Positions 34,435 through 44,838 of a stretch of 64,000 nucleotides of DNA are shown piece after piece. The translations under genes were made by a program, and so were the position numbers. Every line of letters starts with the position of its first letter. Position 1 is the first letter of the stretch. Under the pieces are notes generated by a model, which was given only the letters and a program-made list of their open reading frames with translations, did not search any database and was not told the DNA's origin. The DNA is taken from contig JARDYH010000003.1 of assembly GCA_029215795.1 (NCBI GenBank), positions 260,311,562 to 260,375,561 of the forward strand, given 5' to 3'. The DNA comes from Anniella stebbinsi (taxonomy: Eukaryota > Chordata > Lepidosauria > Squamata > Anniellidae).

Positions 34435-34793
34435 TTAGAATAGCTCCATTTTTACCAGCGGGACTTAAGTTGGTCATGGCCGACTTAGGTCCCACGGATT
34501 TCAGTGGGTCTACTCTAAGTATGACTAAATATGACTCCAACTGCTGACCTTAATCCTGCAGACACTTTATGATCCCAAATAGTGCTGCTGCCAAATTTCA
34601 TAATTAGTCAGCTCGTTGGTCAAAACATGTCCATTTGTAATGCTTACTTTTGTAGTGAGCCTGGATGGATGTATTATGAATTCACTGTTAGGTTTGGAAT
34701 AGATAGTGAGCTTCAGAGCATGTGCAGTAAAGTAGTACACAGATTCCCTCCCACTATGTTTTCAGTCATCCTACCCCCTAGACTACCCCCATT

Positions 34794-35113
34794 TAGGCTG
34801 ACCAGATAAAATCCAGGTCAGGGCTCATGTAACTTTAACAGTTGTAGAGAAAAGGGCATTTCAGCCACTGTCATTTGTATGCGATTAGTTCCTGGTGAAA
34901 TTCCCTCTTCATCACAACAGTTAAAGTTGCATGCACTATACTAGAGTGACCATATACAAAAGAAGGCAGGGGCCCTGCAACTTTAACTGTTGTGATGAAG
35001 AGGGAATTTCACCAGGAACTAATTGCATACAAATGACACTGGCTGAAATTCCCTTTTCTCTACAACTGTTAAAGTTACAGGAGCCCTGACCTGGATTTTA
35101 TCTGGTCACCCTA
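34794..35113. mobile_element. Family-1 palindromic MITE, copy 8 (variant ends)
   Basis: Ends are TAGGCTGACCAGATAAAATC and GATTTTATCTGGTCACCCTA, with a variant CCAGGTCAGGGCT after the tip on both arms. A perfect duplication CCCCCATT lies at 34786-34793 and 35114-35121. Confidence 0.95.
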
Positions 35114-35121
35114 CCCCCATT

Positions 35122-35739
35122 ACTTGAAGCAGTCTTTTTAGCAGTTTCCCTTGTTACCATTGCTGCCATCACAGCAGCGCTTTGGCTCTGAGGAGGAGGA
35201 AGACTCCATTGGTCTATCGTCGTGCCAGGGTTCAGCAATGGTGAGGAAATATCACATGGTATAACCATGCAGGCAGGCCCACATGAAAACAACCAATCAG
35301 AATGGAGGCAGATACCATGGTGATGCATGATATCATGTTTCACTCTGCACTACCAAACTACTGCTGTTAAGGGACACCTTGGTATTGGGCATGCTCAAAA
35401 GCTCATATACGTGGAATAAGATTTTACATGAAAGGAGGATGCTCATTCAAGCTCACATGGATGAATTTGTTACTTTCCAAATAAATAAATCCAAAATGTG
35501 TTGCCCAAATCTGCAACAGATCATATAGGTCTGCATGTAGGTCCATTCTTGTAGGTCAGCTGCACATAGATTCCTCTGGACATTTTCTCCCTTTTCATCT
35601 TTGTTTAACTTTATCACAAGTGCTAATTCTTTTTAAAGAAGGGAATGCTATAGAAGGCTTTGTTTATGCACTGTAAGACAAGCTAGAAAATTGCAACAAT
35701 TTGCAAGTGATGGCTTTTAACATTCATGTATTCCACTAT
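35122..35739. other. Unassigned intronic sequence
   Basis: No exon or repeat was recognised. Confidence 0.5.
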
Positions 35740-36445
35740 AAGGAGTGATCTCGATGGTGTGAGAATTGGTTGGAATGCAGTATGATGAAATTTAATAAAG
35801 ACAAATTGTAAAGTGTTAGCAAAAGAAGGGGAGGGAGATTAAAGGCATGAATAAAAGTTGGGGGATAATGGGCTAAATGAAGACAGTACAGTGAGGTGAT
35901 GCAGGGGACAGTTGTTAACTGTCACTGTGATGCTACAGAATCATTTTATTTATAAGACTGTGTACTGCAAACAAATCTTAGGTTGCTCAACATGCTCAAA
36001 ACTGGTTTCACTGTTTTGACCTTATCTGGAGTAATGTGCCCAGTTGTGAGCAAGCACACATTAAGAAGGATAGAGACAAACTGGAACAGGTTCAGAGGGC
36101 AATGAAGATCCATTAGGAGTATGGGAAACAAGTCCTAGGAACTGCATAAGTTTAGCCAGGAGAAGAGAAGAACTCAGAAGAGAACTCAGAAGAAGGCAGG
36201 TTTGTCATCTATTGCCCCAGAGGACATGATCTAGTGGGTAATTTATGGAGGAGAGATTTCAACTGAACATCAGGAGAAACTTCTCAATGGTAAGAGCAGT
36301 TAAATAACGGAACCCATTGCCTAGAGGGGTGGTGGTCTGTCCCTTATTGGATGTCTTCAAATAGAGGCTGGACAGCCATCAGATGGGGATGCTCTTGTAA
36401 TGGATGGCCTTCATTGAGCACAGGGCTGGACGAGATGGCATACAT
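35740..36445 (+). mobile_element. CR1 LINE 3' portion, sense
   Basis: AATTTAATAAAGACAAATTG, TCTGGAGTAATGTGCCCAGT, GGATAGAGACAAACTGGAAC, TTTAGCCAGGAGAAGAGAAG, AACATCAGGAGAAACTTCTC, ATAGAGGCTGGACAGCCATC and GGGCTGGACGAGATGGC appear in the order of the CR1 ORF2 end and 3' UTR. It is decayed, with no open frame and a small internal duplication (AGAACTCAGA). Confidence 0.88.
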
Positions 36446-37582
36446 GCCCTCCCTTTGAATTATGTTTTCCCTACAATGATTATTCTAGCTCGCAGCATCA
36501 AACAGCTGCAGGCAGAGTGTTATGGGGTGCCATCATTAATTAAATATCTAAATTGTGAGCATCTTTTAAATGTATGCATTCTTCTCCCTTTGATTAAAGC
36601 ATGTTTGTGCATATTTTTCAAAAGTACATGTTTTTCATGAGTATTTTTCAAACCTGTGCATGCTGTCAAACATATTTTTGTGGGTCTGTAAATCACATTG
36701 GAAGCTCAGAAATTTATGGACTTAGGCCATAGAATAGGTTTTGTTCCGTGTTTGGTCAAGGAGGTATGAACTGGGTAAATCCTTTTTTTTTTTTTAAATG
36801 AACTGAAATAATTTTCTCATATATCCCAAGTTAGACATTTTCAAGCAGAGATGAGATGGAAACCTATCAGGGATGCTCTATTTCCTACATCATCAGGAGG
36901 TGGACTAGATGACCATTGATGTTCCATTCAACTGTACGATTATTTGTTTTTTACTACTCCAAAATCGTTTGGATGTGGAACAGTACATAAATATTTTAAA
37001 GAAAAAATTAAATAAAAACTATATATATATAATTTGGAACCCTGGGTGTCCTATAGGCCATTCCTATTCTGCCATCATGAGAATACATCAAATAAGCCTT
37101 TAATTGTTTTTGCCTTCATGACTTTCAAAGGTTTGATGTAGGATTAAGCATGCCATCAATAAAAGAAAAGTAAATCATAATAAGACCTGAGGTCCAGTTT
37201 CGTCATTTCATCATCCCTACGATTCCCTATAGTGAAAGAGAGAAAACTGTGTTTTGGCGCCCTCATTTTCTTTTACAAATTCGGTGCAATAAAGCACTTT
37301 CTCAGAGCCTATCCTGCGGTTCCAGTTACATAATTGCTGCCTCTTGAGAAACCACCACAATTACTGCAGAGCTGTTCTCGCCAGTCTAGATCTTCAAAAA
37401 CCATTCTACGCAAAGCACAATGGGGACTAGATGTACATCACCCTCAAATGCCCTTCAAGAACACCAAGGGGGTATAACGGGGAGGGGGCTTTATAGGATC
37501 GTTCTATAATTCAAAACTTCTTTATTGAAATGGCAGTCAGAGATAAATAAAATGAATGCTGCTTGCATAATGTCAAAGAAAA
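36446..37582. other. Unassigned intronic sequence
   Basis: No exon or repeat was recognised. Includes T-rich (36782-36795) and TA (37020-37030) runs. Confidence 0.45.
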
Positions 37583-37690
37583 GAATACAGGAAGCAAGCT
37601 ACCTTATACCAGTTCAGATGACTTGTCCAGTAGGGTCTATTCTGACTCTCAGAGGTATTTTCCATTACCTGTGACCTGATACTTTTTTGG
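37583..37690 (-). mobile_element. tRNA-SINE fragment, antisense
   Basis: GGAAGCAAGCTACCTTATAC, CAGTTCAGATGACTTGTCCA and GTAGGGTCTATTCTGACTCT match the 3' half of the squamate SINE. Confidence 0.55.
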
Positions 37691-37814
37691 GATGTATGAG
37701 ATGTGCATTTCAGTTTGTTTTTGAACAGGATTTATTTAGTTTGCACCTCCTGGACCATATGCAGACAGGAACACAATCTGCGGTCAAAGTTCATGCATTT
37801 CCAAGCTTGAAAAC

Positions 37815-37867
37815 AGATGAACTGTTGTAAACCACCCAGAGAGATTCAGCTATTGGGCCAATGAAAA
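37815..37867 (+). mobile_element. L2 LINE 3' tip
   Basis: TGTTGTAAACCACCCAGAGA and GATTCAGCTATTGGGCCAAT, ending in a (TAC)n microsatellite, as L2 ends usually do. Confidence 0.7.
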
Positions 37868-37889
37868 TACTACTACTACTACTACTACT
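37868..37889 (+). repeat. (TAC)n microsatellite
   Basis: About seven TAC/ACT units. Confidence 0.9.
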
Positions 37890-38861
37890 GTTCTAGAGAT
37901 TCTCGAAGACAGTCTTTTATTTATTAGCACTTTATATTTCAGTATAAGGCTAGATGATGCGTTGCTTCCAAACTCAGTAATACTTAGAGTATAACCTCTG
38001 AAATCAATTTCGAATAACTCAATCATTAGTAATTTAACTCCCATTGATTTCAAGAGGTCTGCTGTTCTTAGTCTAAGTATGACTAAGTTGGGATCACAAT
38101 GACTGAAATGTGTACTTCAAGTAGCGATGGATGAATTTATCAGTTTTGCCTTGTTTTCGCATTTCACTTTCCTGTGTTAAGTTCGGTTCGGTTCAGTTCG
38201 GTTCCCTCAACACACACATTTTTGTATGCAATTTTGCATAATAGGCACATTATTTGCAAGAAATCCCCCTTAATATGCAGAATTCAGAGAACTGTGGAAA
38301 TTAAAGGACAGATAAATGGGGGGTGGAATAAAACAGAAAAGTGTCAAAAATGAATGATGAACTTCTGATGAACTGCGTACGTGGACACGATCAAATTATA
38401 TTGGATAATATTGATTTGGAATATTGATTTGGATGGGAAATTTGCCATAAACTGAATGGAAATAGTATGTTCTAGAGGGTTATATGCCCAAGACAACAAA
38501 ACAACTCAAACACAAGTCCTTGAATATGAAGTTGTGCAACCCAGGATGCACAATTAAAGGAAGAATCGACTATACAAATCTGCTTGTGCCATGGAACGGT
38601 TTCTATGGAAGCAATTAAATTTTCCTCGCACAAGAGCTTTGCGCAAACATTCAGAGCCTTCCCTGTCAGATAGCTTCGTTAAGAAAAATATGAAACAGTT
38701 GTGCTTTGTAGCAGCAATTATGTAGCTGAAACCCAAGGACACATTCAGTCAGCTGCAATATTGATTCTTGTCGTTCTTTAAGAAAGTGTCGAGTAAGCAA
38801 GGAGAATGGATGATGGGCCCTAACCATTATCATAGAGATCCATCAGATGTGTGTTTTATTG
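37890..38861. other. Unassigned sequence; possible conserved block
   Basis: About 38540-38800 has no repeat signature and reads as unique sequence; it may be a conserved intronic element. 38020-38100 contains the recurrent TCTAAGTATGACTAAGTTGG word. A telomere-like feature or exon was not seen. Confidence 0.35.
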
Positions 38862-39179
38862 CACACAAATTACTGGGCACTTGCAGAGTTTTGTAGGTCC
38901 CTCTCACGACGTTGTCTGCCCTGCACGCCTCCCACCCCTTCTAGCCTTCTTCACATGACAAAAAACTACCCCAGTAAGTCTGTCTTATTTTTAAAGACTT
39001 AAGTTGCCGCTATCTCCTGCTGTGTGCAGGAGAAGCAGCGAGATCAAAGCGGCCCACTGAACGGACCACAGGCACGTTGTTGACTTCCTCTTTCGAAAGA
39101 GGAAGTAATGAGGGACAAACATGTGGGTGGAGAAGCGACGGTAAGCAATCGTGATTTTCCCGTGTGATGTCACTCATAG
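38862..39179 (-). repeat. Interspersed element, antisense copy of 15061-15362
   Basis: Contains CTTCTAGCCTTCTTCACATG, CTACCCCAGTAAGTCTGTCT, GACTTCCTCTTTCGAAAGAG, GGAAGTAATGAGGGACAAAC and GGAGAAGCGACGGTAAGCAA in the reverse order of the 15-kb copy. It has an extra internal hairpin (TATCTCCTGC/TGTGT/GCAGGAGAAG). Confidence 0.75.
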
Positions 39180-40243
39180 ACTGGGCCAGTCAGTATTGTC
39201 ACCGATTCATGGGCGAGTTTTAGATTTAATGTTCATAGCCGACACAGGGAGGATTTGGATTGGGACTGGGGTGCTAGAAGATGGGTGATGCTGTAACCTT
39301 TTCCCCACAGGCTATTATTCTGATTAAAATCACCCTCCATCAGCTATTTGCCTTATGGGTGAAATTTTATGGTACTTGTATGTAATCCCCTGAGAGGCAA
39401 ATAGCAATTTTGGGAACGGTAGGTTTAAACCCCTTCCACTGGAGCTAATCCCACCCCCAACCTGTCAGAGATCCTGTTCACATACCTTCCACAATACATC
39501 TTGTCTGGTTTGTCTCTACATGCCCTTTTGATAGGGGATGGCACTGAGGCTGTGCTACAATCTAGCACACCACTGTCTTACCAACACCTGACACTACCCA
39601 TGCCATAAGACGATATTTTATTTTATTTTTTTAAAAAAGCTCCACACTCATGGTTATAGATGCGTCCAGGAAGTTTGGTAGTGAGATCAGAAGTATAAAC
39701 TTACAGGAGAACTTGTAAAGAGTACAGAGGAGCGTTTTGATGCAGAGGGTCTAATTTTGGGTCCGGATCATTCAACCCATTGCTTATAGAGAAGATGGGA
39801 GAAGAGAACAGCTCAAATGCTGAAAACCTGCTGTTACTATACTTAAGATGTTCCTAAAGTTAGTTTTCTTTTTTCCCCCAGAGGAGCCAGAACAACCATC
39901 CATTTGTAAGAGTAATCATTATGTGTCCTTTCCTCCGCCGCCCAACAGAATTTCCTATATAATCCTAGTTCTCAGGGACACCTTCTTTTCCCCTACCAGT
40001 TGTCTTTGTACTGAACAATGTAACACCGTCTGTTATATCTTACCTCTTAAAGATTGTAGTAGCCCTGCAACTACATGTGTCTTATTATCATCAGAGAAAA
40101 GAAAACGTCAGCCTCCATGTCACCTGAGGCCAAAACATCCTTGCGTTGCATCCCTTTCAATGAATGGGAAATTAGACATGGCCCATCTTTGCAACCATCA
40201 AAGTCAGCAGGTTTATTTTACAGGTGAGTTATGTGTAAATTAG
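39180..40243. other. Unassigned intronic sequence
   Basis: No exon or repeat was recognised. The frame at 39848-40243 has no protein-family signal. Confidence 0.5.
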
Positions 40244-40259
40244 GCACAAAGTCGGCAGG

Positions 40260-40582
40260 CATCATCCTTGAGCCTTTGCCAAAGATCTATTGCTACAGAT
40301 CCAGTGCCCTGGTCCAGATCCAGTTCCCATGGGGATGGGAAGCAATTTCGCCATGCCTTGGATGGCGGGGGGGGGGGGGGTTGGGCACGGGTTTTTTTTA
40401 ACCTCTTCTTTTTGCCCGGATCGGGGCCCCGTGACTGGCTCCTCTTACAATAAAATGGTGCCCGTAATGTCCCTCTTCCCTTCCGGGACATTGTGCAGCC
40501 GTATAGATGCTGGGGTGGAAGCAGGTAAGTCCACAATCTTCCCCCTCTCTCCCACTACACCCTTAGATGTAGATGAGCCCAA
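40260..40582. mobile_element. Non-autonomous DNA element, copy 1 of pair with 56184-56660
   Basis: Right end ACACCCTTAGATGTAGATGAGCCC matches (as reverse complement) the left end of the 56-kb copy. Shared words include CCCATGGGGATGGGAAGCAA versus the reverse of TGCTGTCCCCACCCCCATGG, and a G-run versus C-run. Left end is unclear. Confidence 0.55.
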
Positions 40583-41132
40583 GATTAGGTTCTGTTATAT
40601 CCTGATCCTAACATTTTATGCCAAAATTGAATATATTTCCCCCCCAAAAAATCTTATTATTCACAAACCTACTATATGTTGATTCCCAGTATATGAATCC
40701 TCATGATGTTTCAACTGTTTAGTGCTGAGCCTTTAGCATTCCCATGACACTTATTCCTTCATACACCAAGCCATCTTCATTATTGATACTTTCACATTTG
40801 AACCAATGCAACTGCAAAGCCATTATGTTCTGTGATCACATGAAAAAAATGTATCATTTGGGGCTCTTTAGAGCAAACAACTGATCGCGTTGAATCATAC
40901 AACCAGGACTGACCTAATTTCAAACTGGCAGTGGGATATTCCACAGAACATTGCTGCTCAACGTCAACCACACAACCGCATACCCTTGAGTTGATTTCAC
41001 AGATTCCTGCATGTCGACCTAGCCCAGTTAAATCCAGGAAAATACAGGCTGTGTGAAGGGCCATCACTTTTGGACAAATACAGACTACTTGATAGTAAGA
41101 ATCAACTTAGTGCAATAAGTATATTATGACAT
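40583..41132. other. Unassigned intronic sequence
   Basis: No exon or repeat was recognised. Confidence 0.5.
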
Positions 41133-41484
41133 AGGCCTCATCTACAAGAATTCGGCTTTACGCCTGGTTAGCCGATTATGCACAGAAGCGTTTTATCGTA
41201 AATGCTTGTATGCAGGAGGTAATTGAGCACTCAACGGGTGACCTTACCGGTTGTTTCAAATGCGCTTTACAAGTAGTTAATGAGGAGAATCGCTTGTTCA
41301 CATAGTCAAAATGCACTTTAACGGCTGGAGCAAAATAAAACTCGCTATTTAACGCGCATTCAATAATGCGCATAATCGGATGTTGAAAGCGCCTCTACGC
41401 CTGATTTGTGCTCCGTTCTTGTAGAGGTAATTTTTTTAATGCGCCTTGAAAGAGCTTTAAACGCCTCTTGTAGAGGCAGCCATA
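41133..41484. mobile_element. Non-autonomous DNA element, GGCCTCATCTACAAGAA ends
   Basis: Begins AGGCCTCATCTACAAGAATT and ends CCTCTTGTAGAGGCAGCC, with an internal GTTCTTGTAGAGGTAA. Interior is rich in GCGCATT/AATGCGC and CGCCTCTACGC inverted words and relatively CpG-rich for this region. Confidence 0.6.
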
Positions 41485-41980
41485 ATCTGGTCCTCATTTT
41501 TAATATGTCAATTTCTAGCCTTTGACAAAAAGTTTTAATGTGGAACATGGCAGAAATCACTATTATGCACATGTATAATCTCAGTGCAGATATTTCTCAG
41601 CCATTAAATTTCCATTGCTTATGTCCATGGATTTTGCATGGAAATTAAGGACAAAAGTGATACAAATCTCAGAGAGAGTCATCAAGCTAACTTGAGCACA
41701 GTTTTTTTTTTCTTGATAGAAAGACAGGGTACAAATCGAATCAAATGAATACATAATTTAAAGCTAGAGATGAGACAAATATCTAACCTCCATGAATTGA
41801 GGTCACATTGGTTGACACAGTGAAAAAACCAACTTGTGTAAAGTAATAATATATGTGCAAGTTTCATGAGCTATGTTAACTACAATACGTTGGCGGGTTG
41901 CTGGAGATAAGTAACCAGACAAGGCTTATTATGATTCATGGATAAATAGCTAGGATTTCACTATCAAATTCTCCTGTGAC
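41485..41980. other. Unassigned intronic sequence
   Basis: No exon or repeat was recognised. Confidence 0.5.
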
Positions 41981-42132
41981 CCTGTTCAGACAACATGCTA
42001 AGCCACAGTGGTTAAGCATTTTGAGCTAAACGTTATGGGTCAGCGTGCCATGTGAACCATGACTTAGCTCACTAACCATTTGCTGGAAATGGGTTAGCGG
42101 CCTAACCATGGTTTAGCACGTTGTCTGAACAG
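41981..42132. mobile_element. Short palindromic MITE, CCTGTTCAGACAACATGCTA ends
   Basis: Left CCTGTTCAGACAACATGCTA and right GCACGTTGTCTGAACAGG form nearly perfect inverted arms. Inner pairs AAGCCACAGTGGTTAAG / CTAACCATGGTTTAG and TTAGC words. About 152 bp. The tip resembles the inner tip of the 63821-64000 element (TTCAGAAG). Confidence 0.8.
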
Positions 42133-43948
42133 GCTTATTGTATGGGATTGTGGTGTGTGTGTTTTTTTACCATAGTTTATCTTAAGAATAACCAATTTCC
42201 TTTCTTTCATTAATTCTCAGAAAATATATTTTAGCAGTCCATTGTGCAAAGGCAGCAAACATCCAGCAAAAGCAGAATGCTATTATTACTGCACGCAGTT
42301 TTGGGTGTTCAAAACCTGCAACATGTCTATGTCTGAGGCAGGGAGTGAGCACAATGCATCAGTGTGTGGTAATGAATACAAAACCCCATGTTTAAGTCAG
42401 CAGGGCATCTCATGCACCAGGGAGACAGGCGCCAACTCCAATTTTTTGAACTCCAAAGCAAAAACCAAGTGAGGTGCTGCTAGATAATTGAGGGTTTGGC
42501 TTGGCAGAGAACAGCAAGAAAATCCCCAACCTGTTTTATAAGCAGTTTGGAGGTCCCCAAATCAGAACATGAAGGCAGCTCGTTTCACAGCAGGTGAGTT
42601 CTTTCCCTCCTTACCCAATGATTGCAGTACAGTTCAAGTCAGGATATTTTTACCATTCACATAGAGCTCGTAAATACTACTACCATGATGCTCTATTGTG
42701 AGACCAGGAAAACTCATCTGGAATCAGTCTAAGAGCATAAAATAAACCCTACAATGATTCTTCAGACTTACAAATATCTTTTAATGTGTACAAATGTTTT
42801 TTTTCTCTGTACAAGGAAAAAGATGCACCCAAACGGTATGGGATGAGTTTGCAAGGCAGATGAACCGCTATGCATATTGAGATAGAAAAAAAATGTCCTG
42901 CCACTGGAGAATGCTGGGAGATAAAGGACTTTTTTCTGTCTAACATGTACAGGACAGATTGTGCCCTTAGATAACTAACCCTGCAGTCTTATGGTTTCTG
43001 GGTGGGCATCTTAGGGGCCCTAAGATTGGTTGGATCTCCCCTGCTGCGGGTGAAGAGAGAGATCCACCCTTGAAGGGAGAGATCTGACCCTGCATCAGTA
43101 TCCACTGGTATTCCTCCACAGAGTAGACCCAGTGAAGTAAATGGGCCTAGCTTACATAGGACTACCATTGGATACTGCTCATGGATACCACTCCCAATCC
43201 CAATGGGAATCTTTCTAGCCAGTTTCTTTCAACCCATTTCCAGTCTGAGTATGAGTCTTGTTCTCCCACTCTGTCCCTGATACACACTGTGGGTGCCATG
43301 AAACTAGAGATACAGTTGACCAACTTTGGGGAGTTCACACTCCCAAATTTTGCCGTTACACTATGACATGTCAAAAAATTGGACTGAACTAGGCTATACA
43401 TACAGGGACTTGACTGCACATATTGAAAAATGTGCAGCTGTGTTTATGGGAACAATTACCAGCCTGGATATCAGTACCCCTTCTCTCTGAGGACAGTACA
43501 TGTACATCTATTAAGAAACAAAACAAACCTTCTTTAGTCCTCCTCAAAACTCCCAAGTCGGCATTCTCTAACCAGGGGTAACCAACCAGGGTTCACATGT
43601 GGCGCATGCAGGGTGGATATATACTACGCCTTTAGTCTAGTCATTGTATTGACTCATCCCAGATGTTTCCAACACCCCAATGTGATCCCCACTCCGTGAG
43701 GGTTTCATGATTGGTAAGGAAGATACCAGAATTTATTCAGATGACGTTTAAGTGAAATAAAACCCTAAGTTATATGTATTTAACAGAGCATTTCATGTCA
43801 CCTAAAGCAGCTTGGCACAGGAAGGTAATGAGGGCTGTCAACTGTTTCAAAGTAATTACAACCCTCGTGATAGAACGTTACAAAATTACAATACAACTAA
43901 AGAAAATGAGAACAGAATAATTTCACTTTTTCTCCCTGGGCCTCACCA

Positions 43949-43949
<1 letters not shown>
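42133..43949. other. Unassigned intronic sequence
   Basis: No exon recognised. 43075-43185 contains decayed GTAGACCCAGTGAAGTAAAT-type lizard repeat words. Confidence 0.45.

Positions 43950-43982
<33 letters not shown>
43950..43982 (+). repeat. (TA)n microsatellite
   Basis: About sixteen TA units. Confidence 0.95.
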
Positions 43983-43987
<5 letters not shown>

Positions 43988-44308
43988 CAAGAGAGAAAAA
44001 TCCATATATAATATATTGTATGCAAATATAATATTCAAACATGTGCGTTAGATGAAATTTTTAGCATCACAATTCAAAAGTTGCCCCACATATTCTGTGC
44101 ACAATTTCCAATGTAATACGTCTTATGAGCATACCAGTATTGTTTGCTTGCCTTTGCTTTCTTTTTTAAAATACCCTTTGCCGAGTTTGCCAGTTCAATG
44201 AGTTATATGATACTAAAAGAATGCACCATTTCAGACACTTGCTTCCAGAGCTCCTGCCCTAGAGCCCTTCAGACTTGGAGAGATAAAGGAAGACTCTAAT
44301 GTACTCAC

Positions 44309-44428
44309 GGTCATTGCACAGTGTTCCACTGAAAGAGGTCATGCTACAGTCACAGCTGAATCCATCCCATTGCTGCAAGCAGACTCCCTGGTTTGCACAC
44401 GAGTCCTCTTGGCAAGTTGTGCTGGGCC
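44309..44428 (-). CDS. NRXN1: NRXN1 internal exon, third EGF-like domain
   Basis: This exon encodes 39 complete codons ([10 protein letters not shown]... to ...GTLCND), the third EGF-like repeat of alpha-neurexin-1, between LNS5 and LNS6. The six EGF cysteines are all present, with 4, 5, 8, 1 and 9 residues between successive cysteines. The motifs [12 protein letters not shown] and SMTSFSG point to NRXN1 rather than NRXN2 or NRXN3 from memory of the family. The minus-strand acceptor is ..tttctcgttag/GGCCCAGC, preceded by a pyrimidine-rich tract, and the donor is GACC/gtgagtac, a near-consensus site. The exon is 120 bp, phase 1 to phase 1. The residue before LC is threonine, where I recall proline in mammals; this is a minor difference outside the cysteines. 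A family-1 MITE lies 81 bp upstream of the acceptor. Confidence 0.95.
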
Positions 44429-44509
44429 CTAACGAGAAAACACACAGAAAATGTGAGCTGGACTTTTCATTTTCCGGGATGACCACATTTTCCATTGGAT
44501 CACACAGGA

Positions 44510-44830
44510 TAGGTTGACCATATGGAAAGGAGGACAGAGCTCCTGTATCTTGAACAGTTGTACTGAAAAGAGAATTTCAGGGGGTGTCATTTGTAGGCAT
44601 GCAGCACCTGGTGAAATCCCCTCTTCATCACAACAGTTAAAGCTGCAGGGGTCCTGCCCTCTTTTGTATCTGGTCATGCTAGGCAGGGCTCCTGCAGCTT
44701 TAACTGTTGTGATGGAGAGGGCATTTCAACAGGTGCTGCATGCATACAAACGGCACCTGCTGAAATTCCCTTTTCAATACAACTGTTAAAGATACAGGAG
44801 CCCTGTCCTCCTTTTCATATGGTCACCCTA
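44510..44830. mobile_element. Family-1 palindromic MITE, copy 9, next to EGF3 exon
   Basis: Ends are TAGGTTGACCATATGGAAAG and CTTTTCATATGGTCACCCTA. The duplication is ACACAGGA at 44502-44509 and ACACAGGG at 44831-44838. It sits 81 bp from the NRXN1 EGF3 acceptor. Confidence 0.95.
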
Positions 44831-44838
44831 ACACAGGG

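Larger units (their letters stand above)
1..44308 (-). other. NRXN1: NRXN1 intron downstream of EGF3 exon (partial)
   Basis: The donor gtgagtac at 44308 opens an intron that continues past the left window edge. In vertebrate neurexins the next alpha exon encodes the start of LNS6, and the beta-isoform promoter and first exon lie in this intron. Neither was found here, so the intron is more than 44 kb long. It is filled with repeats, listed separately. Confidence 0.85.

Noticed and set aside
40268..40682. Overlapping frames around a poly-G run
   Set aside because: Non-coding DNA element with a homopolymer; frames change across the run and no domain is present.
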